From assembly GCF_900095205.1 (NCBI RefSeq), contig NZ_LT606951.1:682001-746000 (forward strand): a stretch of 64,000 nucleotides of DNA, written 5' to 3'. This DNA comes from Polynucleobacter necessarius (GTDB taxonomy: Bacteria; Pseudomonadota; Gammaproteobacteria; Burkholderiales; Burkholderiaceae). Position 1 is the first letter of the stretch. The number at the start of each line of letters is the position of its first letter. The notes below the pieces were generated by a model. That model did no database searches, was not told where the DNA came from, and was given only the letters and a program-made list of their open reading frames with translations. Positions 1 to 10,462 of the stretch are shown one piece after another. The translations under genes and the position numbers were made by a program.

Positions 1-1676
1 AAGAGATATCTGCGAGCTTTGGTGCATTCGGCACTGGCAACGTAGCCGCTTCAAAAGATCTTCATCGCCTCTGAAAATCTTCAATTGCGGTTCTCGGCCG
101 ACTACTTCAATACCAATGGTTATCAAAATATAGCAACAATTTCACCGGCTGCTGCTAATAGCATTAAGAATGGACAGGGCGATTCAGCCTCGTATAACTC
201 TAACTTCCGTATGCAAGGGCTACTTTAAAGTCACTTAAGATACCAGCGGATTCTTCCGTGCGGGTTATCACACCATGTCGGATCTTTCATCAGGCTATGC
301 CTTTGCAACCAATATCATGCAAGAGACTGATGTAGCTGGAGGTACAACAACTCGCTTAGATGATAAGTCAAAAGTGGATGTTAATTTCTTCTAGAAAACA
401 CGGGCTTTAATAAGCAAAATGGCTCTACGACTACTACTAGTAGATTAAACAATATCCCAGCCAATACTCCATATATCAATGCTAACTACAAGGATCCGTA
501 TAGTGCGGTTGGGGCCTCTGCTCAATTTACCCAAGAGGTAAAAGACTTATTGATCAATATGTAGTGGGTGTGGACGCCCGAAATATTGCAGGATCAAATC
601 AAACGAATAACTTGAACAATAACGGCACATCATCCGCGGTGAGCTATGCTCAGGGGCAGCAAACATTCTATGGGTTAATGGGGCAGTTGAAAGCTAAGGC
701 CGAAGCATTTCCATTAGAAACAACTTTGGCAGCACGAATAGACCAATGGAATAGCCAAACTCCCACCAACTACAATGCTGGACCCAATGGGATAAATCCC
801 GTTTATCAAAATGTCCCCAATCAAAGTAAAACCCAATTTAGCCCTACATTAGGTTTGTTGTATAAGTTGACTAAAGACTGGGATTTGCGTTCTGCTGCTT
901 ATCAGGCTTTTCACGCTCCAGGTATGAACAATACCTTGCGCTCCTATGGTTCCTCCACTGGCTATAGCTTTGCTAACCTAAACCTTACTCCAGAAACAAT
1001 GACAGGTTATGAGGTAGGTACAGACTATCGCTGGAAAGGGGGCTTTGCGCAGTTAACCGCATTTAATAACTACATTCAAAATGCGGTTGCTACATATAGC
1101 CTCTCATTAAGAAGTGCTACCGACATAGTATTAGCAAAAAGCTTGTGTGGTGTAACAGGTAATCCCTTGGCGGGTACAGGCAACGTAGGAATATGTAACT
1201 CTACGAGCATCAGCTATTACACCAACAATCAAAACCTCTTGAGTCAAGGTATTGAGTTTCAGTTTCATCATGACATCAACTCGCAGTGGGCAACCGATGT
1301 AAACTACGCCTTCACTAGTACTAAGTTAACCATGAGTGCTACTAGCGACCCTATTAATAAACAAGTTGGCGGTGTTCCCCAAAATATCTTAGGCGGTGGC
1401 ATCATTTATTACCCTGTTCCTCAAGCTAGCTTGATTGCTGCTGTTTGATACGTGGGAAGTTCTTGGATGAACACCTCTAATACCTTACCTGTAGCATCTT
1501 ATGCAGTTGTTGGTTTGCGTGCTAACTATGAAGTAACTAAAAACACTACTGTTTATGCATCTGCAGTGAATTTGTTTAATCGTCAATACATTACATTTGG
1601 AACTGGTAGCAATAGCTCCAGCTATGTATTGGGTATGCCACAAGCAATTTCTGTGGGTGCATGTATCATCTTCTAA
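1..1676 (+). pseudogene. TonB-dependent outer-membrane receptor, decayed, 5' end outside window
   Basis: Fragments in successive frames read as an outer-membrane beta-barrel receptor: alternating aromatic strands rich in Asn, Ser and Thr (for example LRFSADYF near 85 and FFRAGYH near 253), a long middle piece from about 564, and a C-terminal barrel ending in NLFNRQYITFG...CIIF with terminal Phe at 1671-1673, the usual outer-membrane sorting residue. The frame breaks several times before 560, and an in-frame TGA at 1446-1448 separates the last two fragments, which are otherwise colinear. The plug domain would lie upstream. The following genes (BNR protein, thioredoxin-like, PCuAC) suggest a role in metal, perhaps copper, uptake; this is inference. 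It cannot make a full barrel. Confidence 0.85.
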
Positions 1677-2925
1677 TGGCACATCAATTCATTCGCTCTT
1701 TGAGCCGTCCGCTCTTGCTCAGTGCGCTCCCCTAATGAGGTGCTGAGTTTTGGTGCGCATGCGCAAATGCAAATGGATCATTCATCAATGATGGGCTCAA
1801 AGCCTAAAAATACCTGTCAGGGCGCTGGCCTAGAGTGTGCGAATGCCGCCACTCCATTTTTTACTCCTGATGGCAATTTGTTGCTGTCATGGACCGCCAG
1901 TGGCGTCGTATCAATTGCCCAGTCTACCGACCTTGGAAAGACATTCTCACCTACGGTCCAAATTGCTGAGCGGTAAGTCATTAGATTCGGGCGCAGATGC
2001 TCGTCCACAAATGGTGGCTGACAAGCAAGGCAATATTTTTCTGGCTTATGCGTTTTTTAAAGATGCCAACTGGAACGCGCAAATTAACACCACTCGTTCT
2101 AATGACGGTGGTAAAACTTTCACTCCTCCGGTATCCCTAGTAAATGACGGCTCTAGTCAACGCTTTCCTTCAGTATTGATTAAGCCGGATGAGTCAATTT
2201 TTATTTCTTGGATTGATAAACGTTTAGTTGCTGCTGCAAAGCAGGGTGGTGGGAAGCGTTTAGGTGGATCTATTGCTTACTCATTCTCCCGGGATGGTGG
2301 AAAAACATTTGAACCAGAGCGTATAGCTAATGAGGCTAATTGTGAGTGCTGTCGTATCGGAGGCAGTCTTGATCCACAAGGCAATGCTGTAGTGGTGTAT
2401 AGAGCAATCTTTTCTGATGGAATTCGGGATCAGGCGAGCCAAGTGATATCAACGACTGGTGCTGACCCAATACGCAAGGTGGCTGATGATAATTGGAAGA
2501 CGGATGCTTGCCCCCATCATGGGCCATCTATTGCAGTCTCTGAATCAGGTAAATTCCATGTGGCTTGATATACCCAGGGCAGTAAACGCTCGGGAGTGTT
2601 TTATGCTAATTCCAGCAACCAAGGCCTTACATATTCACAACCTATTCGTGTAGGCACCGAAGGGGTTAATGTATCTAGGCCATACCTCATGTCATTGGGA
2701 CAGCAGGTTTGGTTGGTATGGAAAGAATTTGATGGCCAGAAATCATCCGTTTACCTTAAAGAATCTAGGGATGATGGCAAGACCTGGGCTACGCCTAAAA
2801 TTCTAGCTAGCACAGTAGGTTACAGCGACCATCCTCTGTTGCTATCACGCGGCAACGAAGTTTTTCTCTCTTGGTTAACGCATGATGACGGATATCAATT
2901 AATTAATATTGGGCAAAAGCAATGA
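1676..2925 (+). pseudogene. BNR/Asp-box (sialidase-like) exported protein, decayed
   Basis: The ATG at 1676 overlaps the receptor's TAA (TAATG) and begins a short signal-like stretch. Frameshifts near 1733 and 1970 and an in-frame TGA at 2566-2568 (WYTQG expected, so TGG to TGA) break the frame. Four Asp-box motifs of the S-x-D-x-G-x-T-F/W type are visible: STDLGKTF, SNDGGKTF, SRDGGKTF and SRDDGKTW. These mark the blades of a beta-propeller of the sialidase superfamily. No catalytic sialidase residues could be assigned, so it is better viewed as a propeller of unknown ligand. Its stop overlaps the ATG of the next gene (ATGA), so the four genes were probably one operon. Confidence 0.85.
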
Positions 2926-3401
2926 AGCAGCATTGGTTAACTCTCCTCGCAAGTGTCTTCTTATCCCTTGGAGGATCAGCGCTTGCAGAAAATGCTTCTC
3001 TAAAGCCTTATCGAACTGGGGACTGGAAATCTATTACTAAGGCAGCTAATGGCGCGCCAATAGCCATTCATTTTTGGGGAGTCACTTGTGCCTGTATTAA
3101 GGAAATGCCGCAATGGGGTCATTTTGTAAAAAATAATCCAAATGCAAAAGTCGTTTTTATTCAGGTTGATGATGTTTCTGTGGATTCCATCAAAAAAATG
3201 TTGAGTAAGACTGGATTAGATAAGGCAAATAATTACTATGTTGTCGCTCCATTTGATGAGCGCTTAAGGTATGAGATTGATCCGCAGTGGCATGGGGAGA
3301 CCCCTACAACGATCATGATTGACAAAAGCGGTAATGCCACTCGTAAAACGGGTTTGGTAGATTTTCAGAAATTGCAAAATGCTTTGATTATTAAATCCTA
3401 G
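2922..3401 (+). CDS. TlpA-like thioredoxin-fold periplasmic protein with a CxC instead of CxxC
   Basis: 159 aa with a Sec signal peptide (MKQHWLTLLASVFLSLGGSALA). The fold is that of TlpA/ResA thiol reductases: the strand IAIHFWGVT leads into the active-site loop, then KEMPQW, and a cis-Pro loop (GETPTTIM) lies near residue 128. The expected W-x-x-x-C-x-x-C motif reads WGVTCACIKEMP, with only one residue between the two cysteines. One codon may have been lost in frame, which would change or abolish redox activity. The start overlaps the stop of the dead BNR gene (ATGA), and PCuAC follows. The likely role is thiol or copper handling for a metalloprotein. The rest of the frame is open at normal family length. 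Confidence 0.75.
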   Translation: MKQHWLTLLASVFLSLGGSALAENASLKPYRTGDWKSITKAANGAPIAIHFWGVTCACIKEMPQWGHFVKNNPNAKVVFIQVDDVSVDSIKKMLSKTGLDKANNYYVVAPFDERLRYEIDPQWHGETPTTIMIDKSGNATRKTGLVDFQKLQNALIIKS

Positions 3402-3440
3402 CTAACGAAATCATCGAATACTTACTTGGAGAATGTATAT

Positions 3441-3911
3441 ATGAAAACAAAGTTATTGAAAGTGCTTTTGGTTGTTGTAGGATTAACCTTATTTGGTGGG
3501 GTATGTGCGCAGGGTATCACAAAAACGGTTACCACCAATACCATCAAAATTGAAAATGCCTATACCCGCGCAACTGCTCCTGGTCAACAAGTGGCTGGTG
3601 GGTTTATGAAAATTCAGAACCCAGGCGCTGCTGATCAATTAATCTCAGCTAGCTCACCCGTTGCTGGTGAAGTGCAATTGCACGAAATGGCAATGGAAGG
3701 TAATGTCATGAAAATGCATCAGTTAAAAGATATTCCTGTACCAGCGGGCGGGTCTGTTGAGTTGAAGCCAGGTGGATTACATTTAATGTTCATGAACATT
3801 AAAGCCCCCTTAACTGCTGGTGAAACTGTGCCAGTGAAACTGAAGTTTGCTAAAGCTGGCGAGGTAGAGGTCAAGATGCCAGTCAATGCAATGGGTGCGA
3901 TGAAGCACTAA
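3441..3911 (+). CDS. PCuAC-family periplasmic copper chaperone
   Basis: About 156 aa. I chose the ATG at 3441 because GGAG lies nine bases upstream and a signal peptide follows directly (MKTKLLKVLLVVVGLTLFGG). The mature part has the PCuAC (DUF461) signature: LHEMAMEGNVMKMHQL, PAGGSVELKPGGLHLMFM and a C-terminal immunoglobulin-like sheet. The family binds Cu(I) through His and Met of a H-M-x10-M-x21-H-x-M pattern, which can be traced here, and delivers copper to cytochrome oxidase CuA sites. It is the last gene of the locus and is followed by a strong terminator. It is intact although the upstream receptor is dead, so it may now serve only oxidase assembly. Confidence 0.88.
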   Translation: MKTKLLKVLLVVVGLTLFGGVCAQGITKTVTTNTIKIENAYTRATAPGQQVAGGFMKIQNPGAADQLISASSPVAGEVQLHEMAMEGNVMKMHQLKDIPVPAGGSVELKPGGLHLMFMNIKAPLTAGETVPVKLKFAKAGEVEVKMPVNAMGAMKH

Positions 3912-3942
3912 GAATCAAATGAGCTAACTACCGAAGTAATAA

Positions 3943-3973
3943 AAAAGCCCCTAGTTTTACTTAGGGGCTTTTT
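3943..3973. terminator. bidirectional rho-independent terminator
   Basis: An inverted repeat AAAAAGCCCCTA / TTAGGGGCTTTTT with a short loop and A/T tracts on both sides lies between the convergent PCuAC gene and ilvD. It can serve both strands. Confidence 0.9.
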
Positions 3974-3989
3974 AGTTGGGTTATTCAAT

Positions 3990-5681
3990 CTAGATTTTTA
4001 AATCCAAATCAGTCACCGCACCTTTGCTGGCGCTACTTGCTAAGCTTGCATATTTAGCAAGTAAGCCGCGGGTATAGCGTGGCTTAGGTTGCTTCCATGC
4101 CGCACGACGTTTAGCAATTTCTGCTTCGTCTACGTTGAGTTGAATGAGTAACTTATGTGCATCGATCGTTACGGAGTCGCCTTCATTGATAAGGGCGATT
4201 GTGCCGCCGACATAAGCTTCAGGAGCAACATGACCAACTACCATGCCCCAAGTGCCGCCGGAGAAGCGACCATCGGTAATGAGGCCAACTGACTCGCCTA
4301 GGCCTTGACCTACAAGGGCGGAGGTTGGGGCGAGCATTTCGCGCATACCAGGACCGCCTTTAGGGCCTTCATAGCGAATGATCACAACGTCACCATCTTT
4401 AATCTTCTGCGCCATGATGGCTGCCATCGCGTCATCTTCCGAATCAAATACGCGGGCTGGGCCAGTAATCGATGGATTTTTGAAGCCCGTAATTTTGGCT
4501 ACACAGCCTTCAGGAGAAATATTGCCTTTAAGGATTGCTAGGTGACCTTGTTTGTATAAAGGATTATCTAAAGTGCGAATCACTTTTTGATCAGCGCGTG
4601 GCACTGATGGAACATCTTTTAATACTTCGGCAATGGTTTTACCGGTGATGGTCATGCAATCGCCATGAAGCGATCCACCGTCGAGCAAAATCTTCATCAC
4701 TTGAGGAATGCCGCCGGCTTGATGTAAGTCAGTAGCCAAGTAAGTGCCTGATGGTTTCATATCTACAATCACTGGAACGCGTTTACGGATACGCTCAAAA
4801 TCGTCAATCGTCCAATCAATTTCAGCTGCGCTCGTAATTGCCAAGAAATGCAATACAGCATTGGTAGAGCCACCAACAGCCATGATGACGCTTACAGCGT
4901 TCTCAATGGATTTTTTTGTAATGATGTCGCGTGGGCGTAGATTATTTTTTACAGCTTCAACTAGGACGCGCGCTGATTCGGCAGCGCTTGCTACTTTTTC
5001 AGCATCAACGTTAGCCATCGTGGAAGAGTAGGGCAAGCTCATGCCCAAAGCCTCAAACGAAGAACTCATCGTGTTCGCAGTGTACATGCCGCCACAAGAG
5101 CCGCTACCAGGGCAGGCGTGCTGTTCTACACCCTTCAAATCTTCTTCGCTTAATCGGCCAGATGTAAATTCACCAACGGCTTCAAATGCGGAAACAATGT
5201 TCAGTTCCTTGCCTTTGTAATGGCCTGGCTTAATCGTGCCGCCGTATACATAGATGCCAGGAACGTTGGTGTGGGCCAAAGCCATCATGCCACCAGGCAT
5301 ATTTTTATCGCAGCCGCCAATAACTACTACGCCATCTTGCCAAAGACCGTTGACACAAACTTCAATGCTGTCAGCAATGACTTCACGTGAGACAAGAGAA
5401 TACTTCATGCCCTCAGTGCCCATACCAATACCATCAGATACGGTTGGCGTACCAAATACTTGCGCTTTTGCGCCAGCCGCTTCGAGAGCTTCTACTGCAG
5501 CATCTACTAATTTCTGTAAGCCGCTATTGCATGGAGTAATAGTGGAGTGACCGTTAGCAACGCCGACCATTGGCTTTTGGAAATCATTTTCTTCGTAGCC
5601 CATTGCGTAGTACATCGAACGATTAGGTGCGCGAGCGACCCCTTCGGTTACCATGCGCGAGCGTTCATTAAGGCGTTTCAT
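3990..5681 (-). CDS. ilvD: dihydroxy-acid dehydratase
   Basis: 563 aa, full family length. It dehydrates 2,3-dihydroxy acids to 2-oxo acids in valine, leucine and isoleucine synthesis. Visible signatures are the three regions carrying the Fe-S cluster cysteines: TPCNSGL (Cys51), [11 protein letters not shown] (Cys124) and [17 protein letters not shown] (around Cys190-196). Near the C terminus is [15 protein letters not shown]. No lesion is seen. It stands alone on the minus strand with a shared terminator downstream. Retention suggests that the cell still makes its branched-chain amino acids. Confidence 0.97.
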   Translation of the reverse strand: MKRLNERSRMVTEGVARAPNRSMYYAMGYEENDFQKPMVGVANGHSTITPCNSGLQKLVDAAVEALEAAGAKAQVFGTPTVSDGIGMGTEGMKYSLVSREVIADSIEVCVNGLWQDGVVVIGGCDKNMPGGMMALAHTNVPGIYVYGGTIKPGHYKGKELNIVSAFEAVGEFTSGRLSEEDLKGVEQHACPGSGSCGGMYTANTMSSSFEALGMSLPYSSTMANVDAEKVASAAESARVLVEAVKNNLRPRDIITKKSIENAVSVIMAVGGSTNAVLHFLAITSAAEIDWTIDDFERIRKRVPVIVDMKPSGTYLATDLHQAGGIPQVMKILLDGGSLHGDCMTITGKTIAEVLKDVPSVPRADQKVIRTLDNPLYKQGHLAILKGNISPEGCVAKITGFKNPSITGPARVFDSEDDAMAAIMAQKIKDGDVVIIRYEGPKGGPGMREMLAPTSALVGQGLGESVGLITDGRFSGGTWGMVVGHVAPEAYVGGTIALINEGDSVTIDAHKLLIQLNVDEAEIAKRRAAWKQPKPRYTRGLLAKYASLASSASKGAVTDLDLKI

Positions 5682-5906
5682 GCTTATTACTCCAGTAAAT
5701 GTTTGTTTCGAAAGGCTCTATTGTGCCGTGATAGTGGCTTGTCTTGCTGTCTTTGGAATAAAGCCTGTAGATAGGCTCTATTTTGTTGCATTGCAATATT
5801 AATAGGGCTTTATTCACCAGACCTTTGTATATTAGCTTTAAAGCCAATAGCTTAGTAAAAGGGGCTAGAGCACATTTAATCTTCTCCATTTTTTCTTTTG
5901 ATTTCA

Positions 5907-6543
5907 ATGACTAAAGTCGGCCATATATATCTGATTGATGACGATGAGTCCATGCGTATCTCGCTGACAAGAATGTTGCGGGAATTAGGCTATCTTGTAG
6001 AGGATTACGCTTCTGCCGCTGTTTTTTTGGAGAAATCTATACCAGTATCTCCGGCAGTCATTCTCTTGGATATGCAGATGCCTAATTTGACGGGTCTGGA
6101 TTTACAAAAAAACTATTGAAATTAGGGTGGAAGACCCCATCGTGTTTATCAGCGGCCAAAGCCACCCCCCATCAAATAGTTCGGGGTCTAAAGAAGGGTG
6201 CGTTGGACTTTTTATTTAAACCATTTAACTTGGAAGAGCTTTTAAAAGCGGTCGCCGATGCAATTGAGTTTGATCGACGGCAGTTATAAAGAGAGTGTCA
6301 CTGGATGTAGAGGCAAAAAAGGACTACGAGAGCCTAACACCTCGGGAGCGCGAGGTGTGTAGCTGGCTTGTGAAAGGCCTTTTGAATAAGGATATTGCGG
6401 TGAAGTTGGGGACCACCGATGCCACAATCAAAGTTCACAAGGCTCGGGTAATGGATAAGATGCATGTCGATTCACTTCAGAGCTTGGTTAAAAAGTACTT
6501 AGAGTCTGACCTTGAGAAGCACCCTTTAAATTTTTACTCCTAG
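5907..6543 (+). pseudogene. FixJ/NarL-type two-component response regulator, frameshifted
   Basis: The N-terminal receiver domain is clear (HIYLIDDDESMR acidic pocket, phospho-acceptor Asp in LLDMQMP). The frame breaks near 6117, and the rest of the receiver (FLFKPFNLEELLKAV, with the conserved Lys of KPF) continues in other frames through a C-rich run near 6160. A second one-base loss near 6287 leads to a LuxR-type helix-turn-helix (LTPREREV, NKDIAVKLG, TIKVHKARVMDKM). The organisation matches FixJ-like regulators. No histidine kinase is adjacent. The true start is taken as the ATG at 5907. The DNA-binding half could still be expressed only from a new start. Confidence 0.85.
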
Positions 6544-6557
6544 TAGATTCCTACTAG
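6540..6557. repeat. small perfect inverted repeat at regulator stop codon
   Basis: CTAGTAG and CTACTAG arms of seven bases separated by four bases overlap the stop codon of the dead response regulator. A second pair, GTATTAA/TTAATAC, spans about 6573-6605 just before the next gene. They could be operator sites or weak structure; there is no U-tract. Confidence 0.35.
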
Positions 6558-6621
6558 TTGCTTATCCCACTTTGGTATTAATATCTCGTTAATTAGTTTA
6601 ATACTAGAAAGATGCTCCGCA

Positions 6622-7650
6622 GTGAATAAGCCAGTCAAGCTCCCAGAAATTCGAAAAGAGGAATTTACAAAGGCCAGAGAGGCTCTGGGTTTAAGCACGA
6701 AGGATTTATCTGGAATGACATGTTTGTCTGTTCGGCAAATTGAGCAGATTGAAAATGGTGAGAGCAGTAGTTTTTATGGCGCTCAAGTAAAAGTAACCGC
6801 CGCTAAAAAGGTGGCTGGCTTACTGAAGCTCAAGGAAGAAGATGTATTTGATTTAAGTGAAGTTGATCTACCCGCCAAAAAATCAGTTGCAGAGGACGGC
6901 TTGCAGGATGTGGCAAAGACTTCTGCGGCAGGGAAAAAATTAAACACTGATAAAGCATCTGAAGTCGTGCAGGCAGCCAAGGTAGCGGTTGAGGTATTGA
7001 ATGAACACAAACGTGTATCTGCTGGCCCATCAAAAATTGGCAACCAAAATAAGCGTGAGTCACAATCTCCGCAAAACCTTCAAAAGAAAATCTTTTTACT
7101 CTTGGCAATTGGCGCTGCCTTGATTTTTTCTGTTGTGAACTTACGCCCCTTATTTTTCCCTGAGCCAGTTAAAGAAGAAATAGTTGTTATTCAAGAAGCG
7201 GCTCCTGAGCCAGCCTCAGCTGCCGCCCCTGCGAAGCCAGTACCAGAGACTAAGTCAGTTATTACGCCTGCTGCAGTTGCAGAGTCAGTTCCAGCAGTTG
7301 CTTCGGTTGAGTGCCCTTCCGCAGATGTCACCCCAATTAATTACAAACCTGATACTCCTAAAAAGGCCGGCGATATGGTTTACGTACAAGCAAAAACTGC
7401 TCAAACTGTTTGTGTTGTGGACGGCTCTGGAAAAACTCAAAACAAAGCACTGGAACCAGGCATGGGTGTGAGCGTTTTTGGTAAACCTCCATTGAAGATT
7501 TTAACTGGTGGCTTAAATCAAGTGGATTTGTACTATCAGGGCGCCAAAGTTCGCCTCGGCAATACAAGCAATAAGACAATTATTTTGGAGCCGGCTGAAA
7601 TTATTCAGCCAGTGGCTCCATCAGGTTCAACGGAGTCTCAGGCGCGTTGA
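6622..7650 (+). CDS. RodZ-like helix-turn-helix membrane protein
   Basis: 342 aa starting at GTG 6622. Order of parts: an N-terminal cro-like helix-turn-helix (about residues 10-75, REALGLSTKDLSGMTCLSVRQIEQIENG), a charged linker, a single membrane helix (about 155-175, IFLLLAIGAALIFSVVN), a proline/alanine-rich periplasmic linker, and a C-terminal beta domain (VFGKPPLKILTGG, VDLYYQGAKVRLG) resembling the DUF4115 domain of RodZ. RodZ links MreB to the cell-wall elongation machinery. In many betaproteobacteria rodZ sits beside ispG, which is not seen here, so the exact paralogue is uncertain. Open and full length. Confidence 0.72.
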   Translation: MNKPVKLPEIRKEEFTKAREALGLSTKDLSGMTCLSVRQIEQIENGESSSFYGAQVKVTAAKKVAGLLKLKEEDVFDLSEVDLPAKKSVAEDGLQDVAKTSAAGKKLNTDKASEVVQAAKVAVEVLNEHKRVSAGPSKIGNQNKRESQSPQNLQKKIFLLLAIGAALIFSVVNLRPLFFPEPVKEEIVVIQEAAPEPASAAAPAKPVPETKSVITPAAVAESVPAVASVECPSADVTPINYKPDTPKKAGDMVYVQAKTAQTVCVVDGSGKTQNKALEPGMGVSVFGKPPLKILTGGLNQVDLYYQGAKVRLGNTSNKTIILEPAEIIQPVAPSGSTESQAR

Positions 7651-7675
7651 TGCTCCTAAGGGCTCGTTGGGGCAA

Positions 7676-8014
<339 letters not shown>

Positions 8015-8085
8015 TTAATCTCCCCTAATGATATAATCATACCCAGAAGTGGAATAACCGGCCTAAAATCGGGCGGTCACAGGTA

Positions 8086-9705
8086 CTAGGCCCTAAATTG
8101 CGAAGTAATTGGATAGCGCCAGTCGCGGCCAAAGGCCCGAGTAGTGACGCGAACCCCTGGCGGTGCCTGCCGGCGTTTGTATTCGTTTAGCTTGATCAGG
8201 CGCGTGACCTTTTCCACGCTCTCAACATTAAAGCCTGCAGCAATGATGTCTGCAATCGATTGGTTTTGTTCCATATAGCGCTCAACGATGCCATCCAAAA
8301 CTTCGTAGGACGGTAGGCTATCTTGATCCTTCTGATCAGGGCGTAATTCAGCTGAAGGCGCACGAGTCAAAATCCGCTCCGGAATAGTTGGTGCAATACT
8401 ATTGCGATATGCGCATAAGCGATATACCAAAGTCTTGGTAATATCCTTAATCACCGCAAAGCCGCCGGCCATATCTCCATAGAGCGTGCAATATCCAACC
8501 GCCATCTCACTCTTATTTCCTGTGGTTAAAACCAGCCTCCCGGTTTTATTAGATAGAGCCATCAGCAGGGTGCCACGAACGCGCGCTTGAATATTTTCTT
8601 CGGTCGCATCAACCTTCAAACCTTTGAACTGCTCGGCTAATGATTGCTCTAAAGCATCTACTGGGCCGCTGATTGGAATTTCGTCGTATTGAACTCCTAG
8701 ATTCTGAGCCATCTCGCGAGCATCAATCCAAGAGATATCTGCTGTGTAGCGTGAAGCCATCATGACTGCACGCACCTTATCTGCGCTCAAGGCATCTACA
8801 GCAATGGCCAGCACCAAGGCAGAATCCACGCCGCCCGATAAACCAATAATGACACCGGGAAAGCGATTTTTGCTCACATAGTCACGTACACCTAGAACCA
8901 GGGCTTGATACGCTTGCGCCTCAACGGATTGAGGCGGAGAAATGAAACCTTTTTCCAGTTCACCGGCATTTGACACAGCTACGAGACCCAAGCAGGTTTC
9001 AAACTGAGGCATGGCCATGACTACTTGCCCATGACTGTCGAGCGCAAATGAGCCGCCATCAAAAACCAATTCGTCTTGACTGCCAACTGCGTTCACGTAG
9101 ACCAATGGCATATGGGTTTGTGTAATGTGCCCACGTAGCACTTCTATGCGCAGAGCTTCTTTTTTGAGGTGATACGGAGAAGCATTTGGAACTAGCAGTA
9201 CTTGAGCGCCGGAGGCGTGTGCTTGTTTAGCGGGCCCTGCATGCCAAGCATCTTCACAAAGAATTAATCCGTAACAAATACCGTCGCATTCAAATACGCA
9301 TGCTTGGTTACCAGGAACAAAATAACGTACCTCATCAAATACTTCATGATTGGGCAATTCTTGTTTTGCATAGACCGCAATCACTTTGCCGTTTCGTAAA
9401 ACGGATGCATAGTTTTGCAGACCAGCGGATGTTTTGTTGGGATGACCTATGATTACCGTAAGGCCAGGGTACTGGGCTAACTCCTGTGTCAGGAGTTCAA
9501 GTTGCCCTTGCGCTGCCGCAATAAAAGCAGGGCGGAGTAATAAATCTTCTGGGGGATATCCAGTTAGCGAAAGTTCGGGGGTTACTACGAGCTTAGCGCC
9601 TTGATTAAACGCTTCTAAAGCGGCTTTGTGAATGAGTTGTGCGTTACCTGCCAAGTCACCCAGTGAAGGGTTGATTTGTGCCAGGGCAATTTTTTGCGCG
9701 CTCAC
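8086..9705 (-). CDS. nadE: glutamine-hydrolysing NAD+ synthetase
   Basis: 539 aa in two domains. An N-terminal nitrilase-fold glutaminase (about 1-250) carries the catalytic triad context, with Glu in VVTPELSLTGY, Lys in KQELPNHEVFDE and Cys in LILCEDAWH. A C-terminal ATP-pyrophosphatase synthetase (about 270-539) carries GLSGGVDSALV. It converts deamido-NAD+ to NAD+ using glutamine as nitrogen donor, the last step of NAD synthesis. Intact. It lies between ppa and the PII gene on the same strand, a likely co-transcribed group. Confidence 0.96.
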   Translation of the reverse strand: MSAQKIALAQINPSLGDLAGNAQLIHKAALEAFNQGAKLVVTPELSLTGYPPEDLLLRPAFIAAAQGQLELLTQELAQYPGLTVIIGHPNKTSAGLQNYASVLRNGKVIAVYAKQELPNHEVFDEVRYFVPGNQACVFECDGICYGLILCEDAWHAGPAKQAHASGAQVLLVPNASPYHLKKEALRIEVLRGHITQTHMPLVYVNAVGSQDELVFDGGSFALDSHGQVVMAMPQFETCLGLVAVSNAGELEKGFISPPQSVEAQAYQALVLGVRDYVSKNRFPGVIIGLSGGVDSALVLAIAVDALSADKVRAVMMASRYTADISWIDAREMAQNLGVQYDEIPISGPVDALEQSLAEQFKGLKVDATEENIQARVRGTLLMALSNKTGRLVLTTGNKSEMAVGYCTLYGDMAGGFAVIKDITKTLVYRLCAYRNSIAPTIPERILTRAPSAELRPDQKDQDSLPSYEVLDGIVERYMEQNQSIADIIAAGFNVESVEKVTRLIKLNEYKRRQAPPGVRVTTRAFGRDWRYPITSQFRA

Positions 9706-9740
9706 TCCGAATCACAAAACCTTATCAATCAATTTAAAGA

Positions 9741-10277
9741 TTATTTATTCTCATTGTTGTAACGCTCGATGCCTTCAAGAATTTCTTTATGAGCATCAGC
9801 AACGCCACCCCAACCTTTAACTTTTACCCATTTACCTTTTTCGAGATCTTTGTAGTGCTCGAAGAAGTGTTGGATTTGATTTAAACGCAATGGGTTCATG
9901 TCTTCCGGTTTTTGCCAGTGCGTATAGATAGGCAAAATTTTGTCTTCAGGTACGGCTAACAATTTAGCGTCTTGCCCGCCTTCATCTTCCATTTGTAGTA
10001 CACCGATAGCACGGCAGCTCACCACAACACCAGGAATCAATGGGAAAGGAGTAATTACGAGAACGTCAACTGGATCTCCATCACCGGCGATGGTTTTGTT
10101 GATGTAGCCATAGTTACATGGATAGTGCATTGCAGTACCCATAAAACGGTCAACGAAAATTGCGCCAGACTCTTTATCCACTTCGTACTTCACCGGATCA
10201 GCATTCATTGGGATTTCAATAATGACGTTGAAGCTTTCAGGGATCTGTTTACCTGGCTTGACTTTGTCGAGACTCAT
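9741..10277 (-). CDS. ppa: soluble inorganic pyrophosphatase
   Basis: 178 aa, family I. The signature GDGDPVDVL with its metal-binding aspartates is intact, as are [16 protein letters not shown] and the basic region [10 protein letters not shown]. It hydrolyses pyrophosphate from biosynthetic reactions. It is divergent from hppA, the membrane pyrophosphatase, which is damaged in this genome, so Ppa is probably the only remaining pyrophosphatase encoded at this locus. Confidence 0.97.
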   Translation of the reverse strand: MSLDKVKPGKQIPESFNVIIEIPMNADPVKYEVDKESGAIFVDRFMGTAMHYPCNYGYINKTIAGDGDPVDVLVITPFPLIPGVVVSCRAIGVLQMEDEGGQDAKLLAVPEDKILPIYTHWQKPEDMNPLRLNQIQHFFEHYKDLEKGKWVKVKGWGGVADAHKEILEGIERYNNENK

Positions 10278-10462
10278 AAATACTCCAAATAATGATTAGT
10301 AAATACCCTGATCCTATTAAGGGGGCACAGAGGCGATTCTGTTACATACTGATACAGCTTAAAGACACCATAGTTTAAGGTTTTCGGAAATCGGGTCTAC
10401 CTAAGTGCGGGTTATGCAAAACAATAAAGATTAACAAATGATTAACTTTAGGGAGTTCAAGC

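Noticed and set aside
1676..2925. Functional sialidase linked to sialic-acid use
   Set aside because: The frame is broken, and only structural Asp-box motifs, not the catalytic Arg triad, could be identified.
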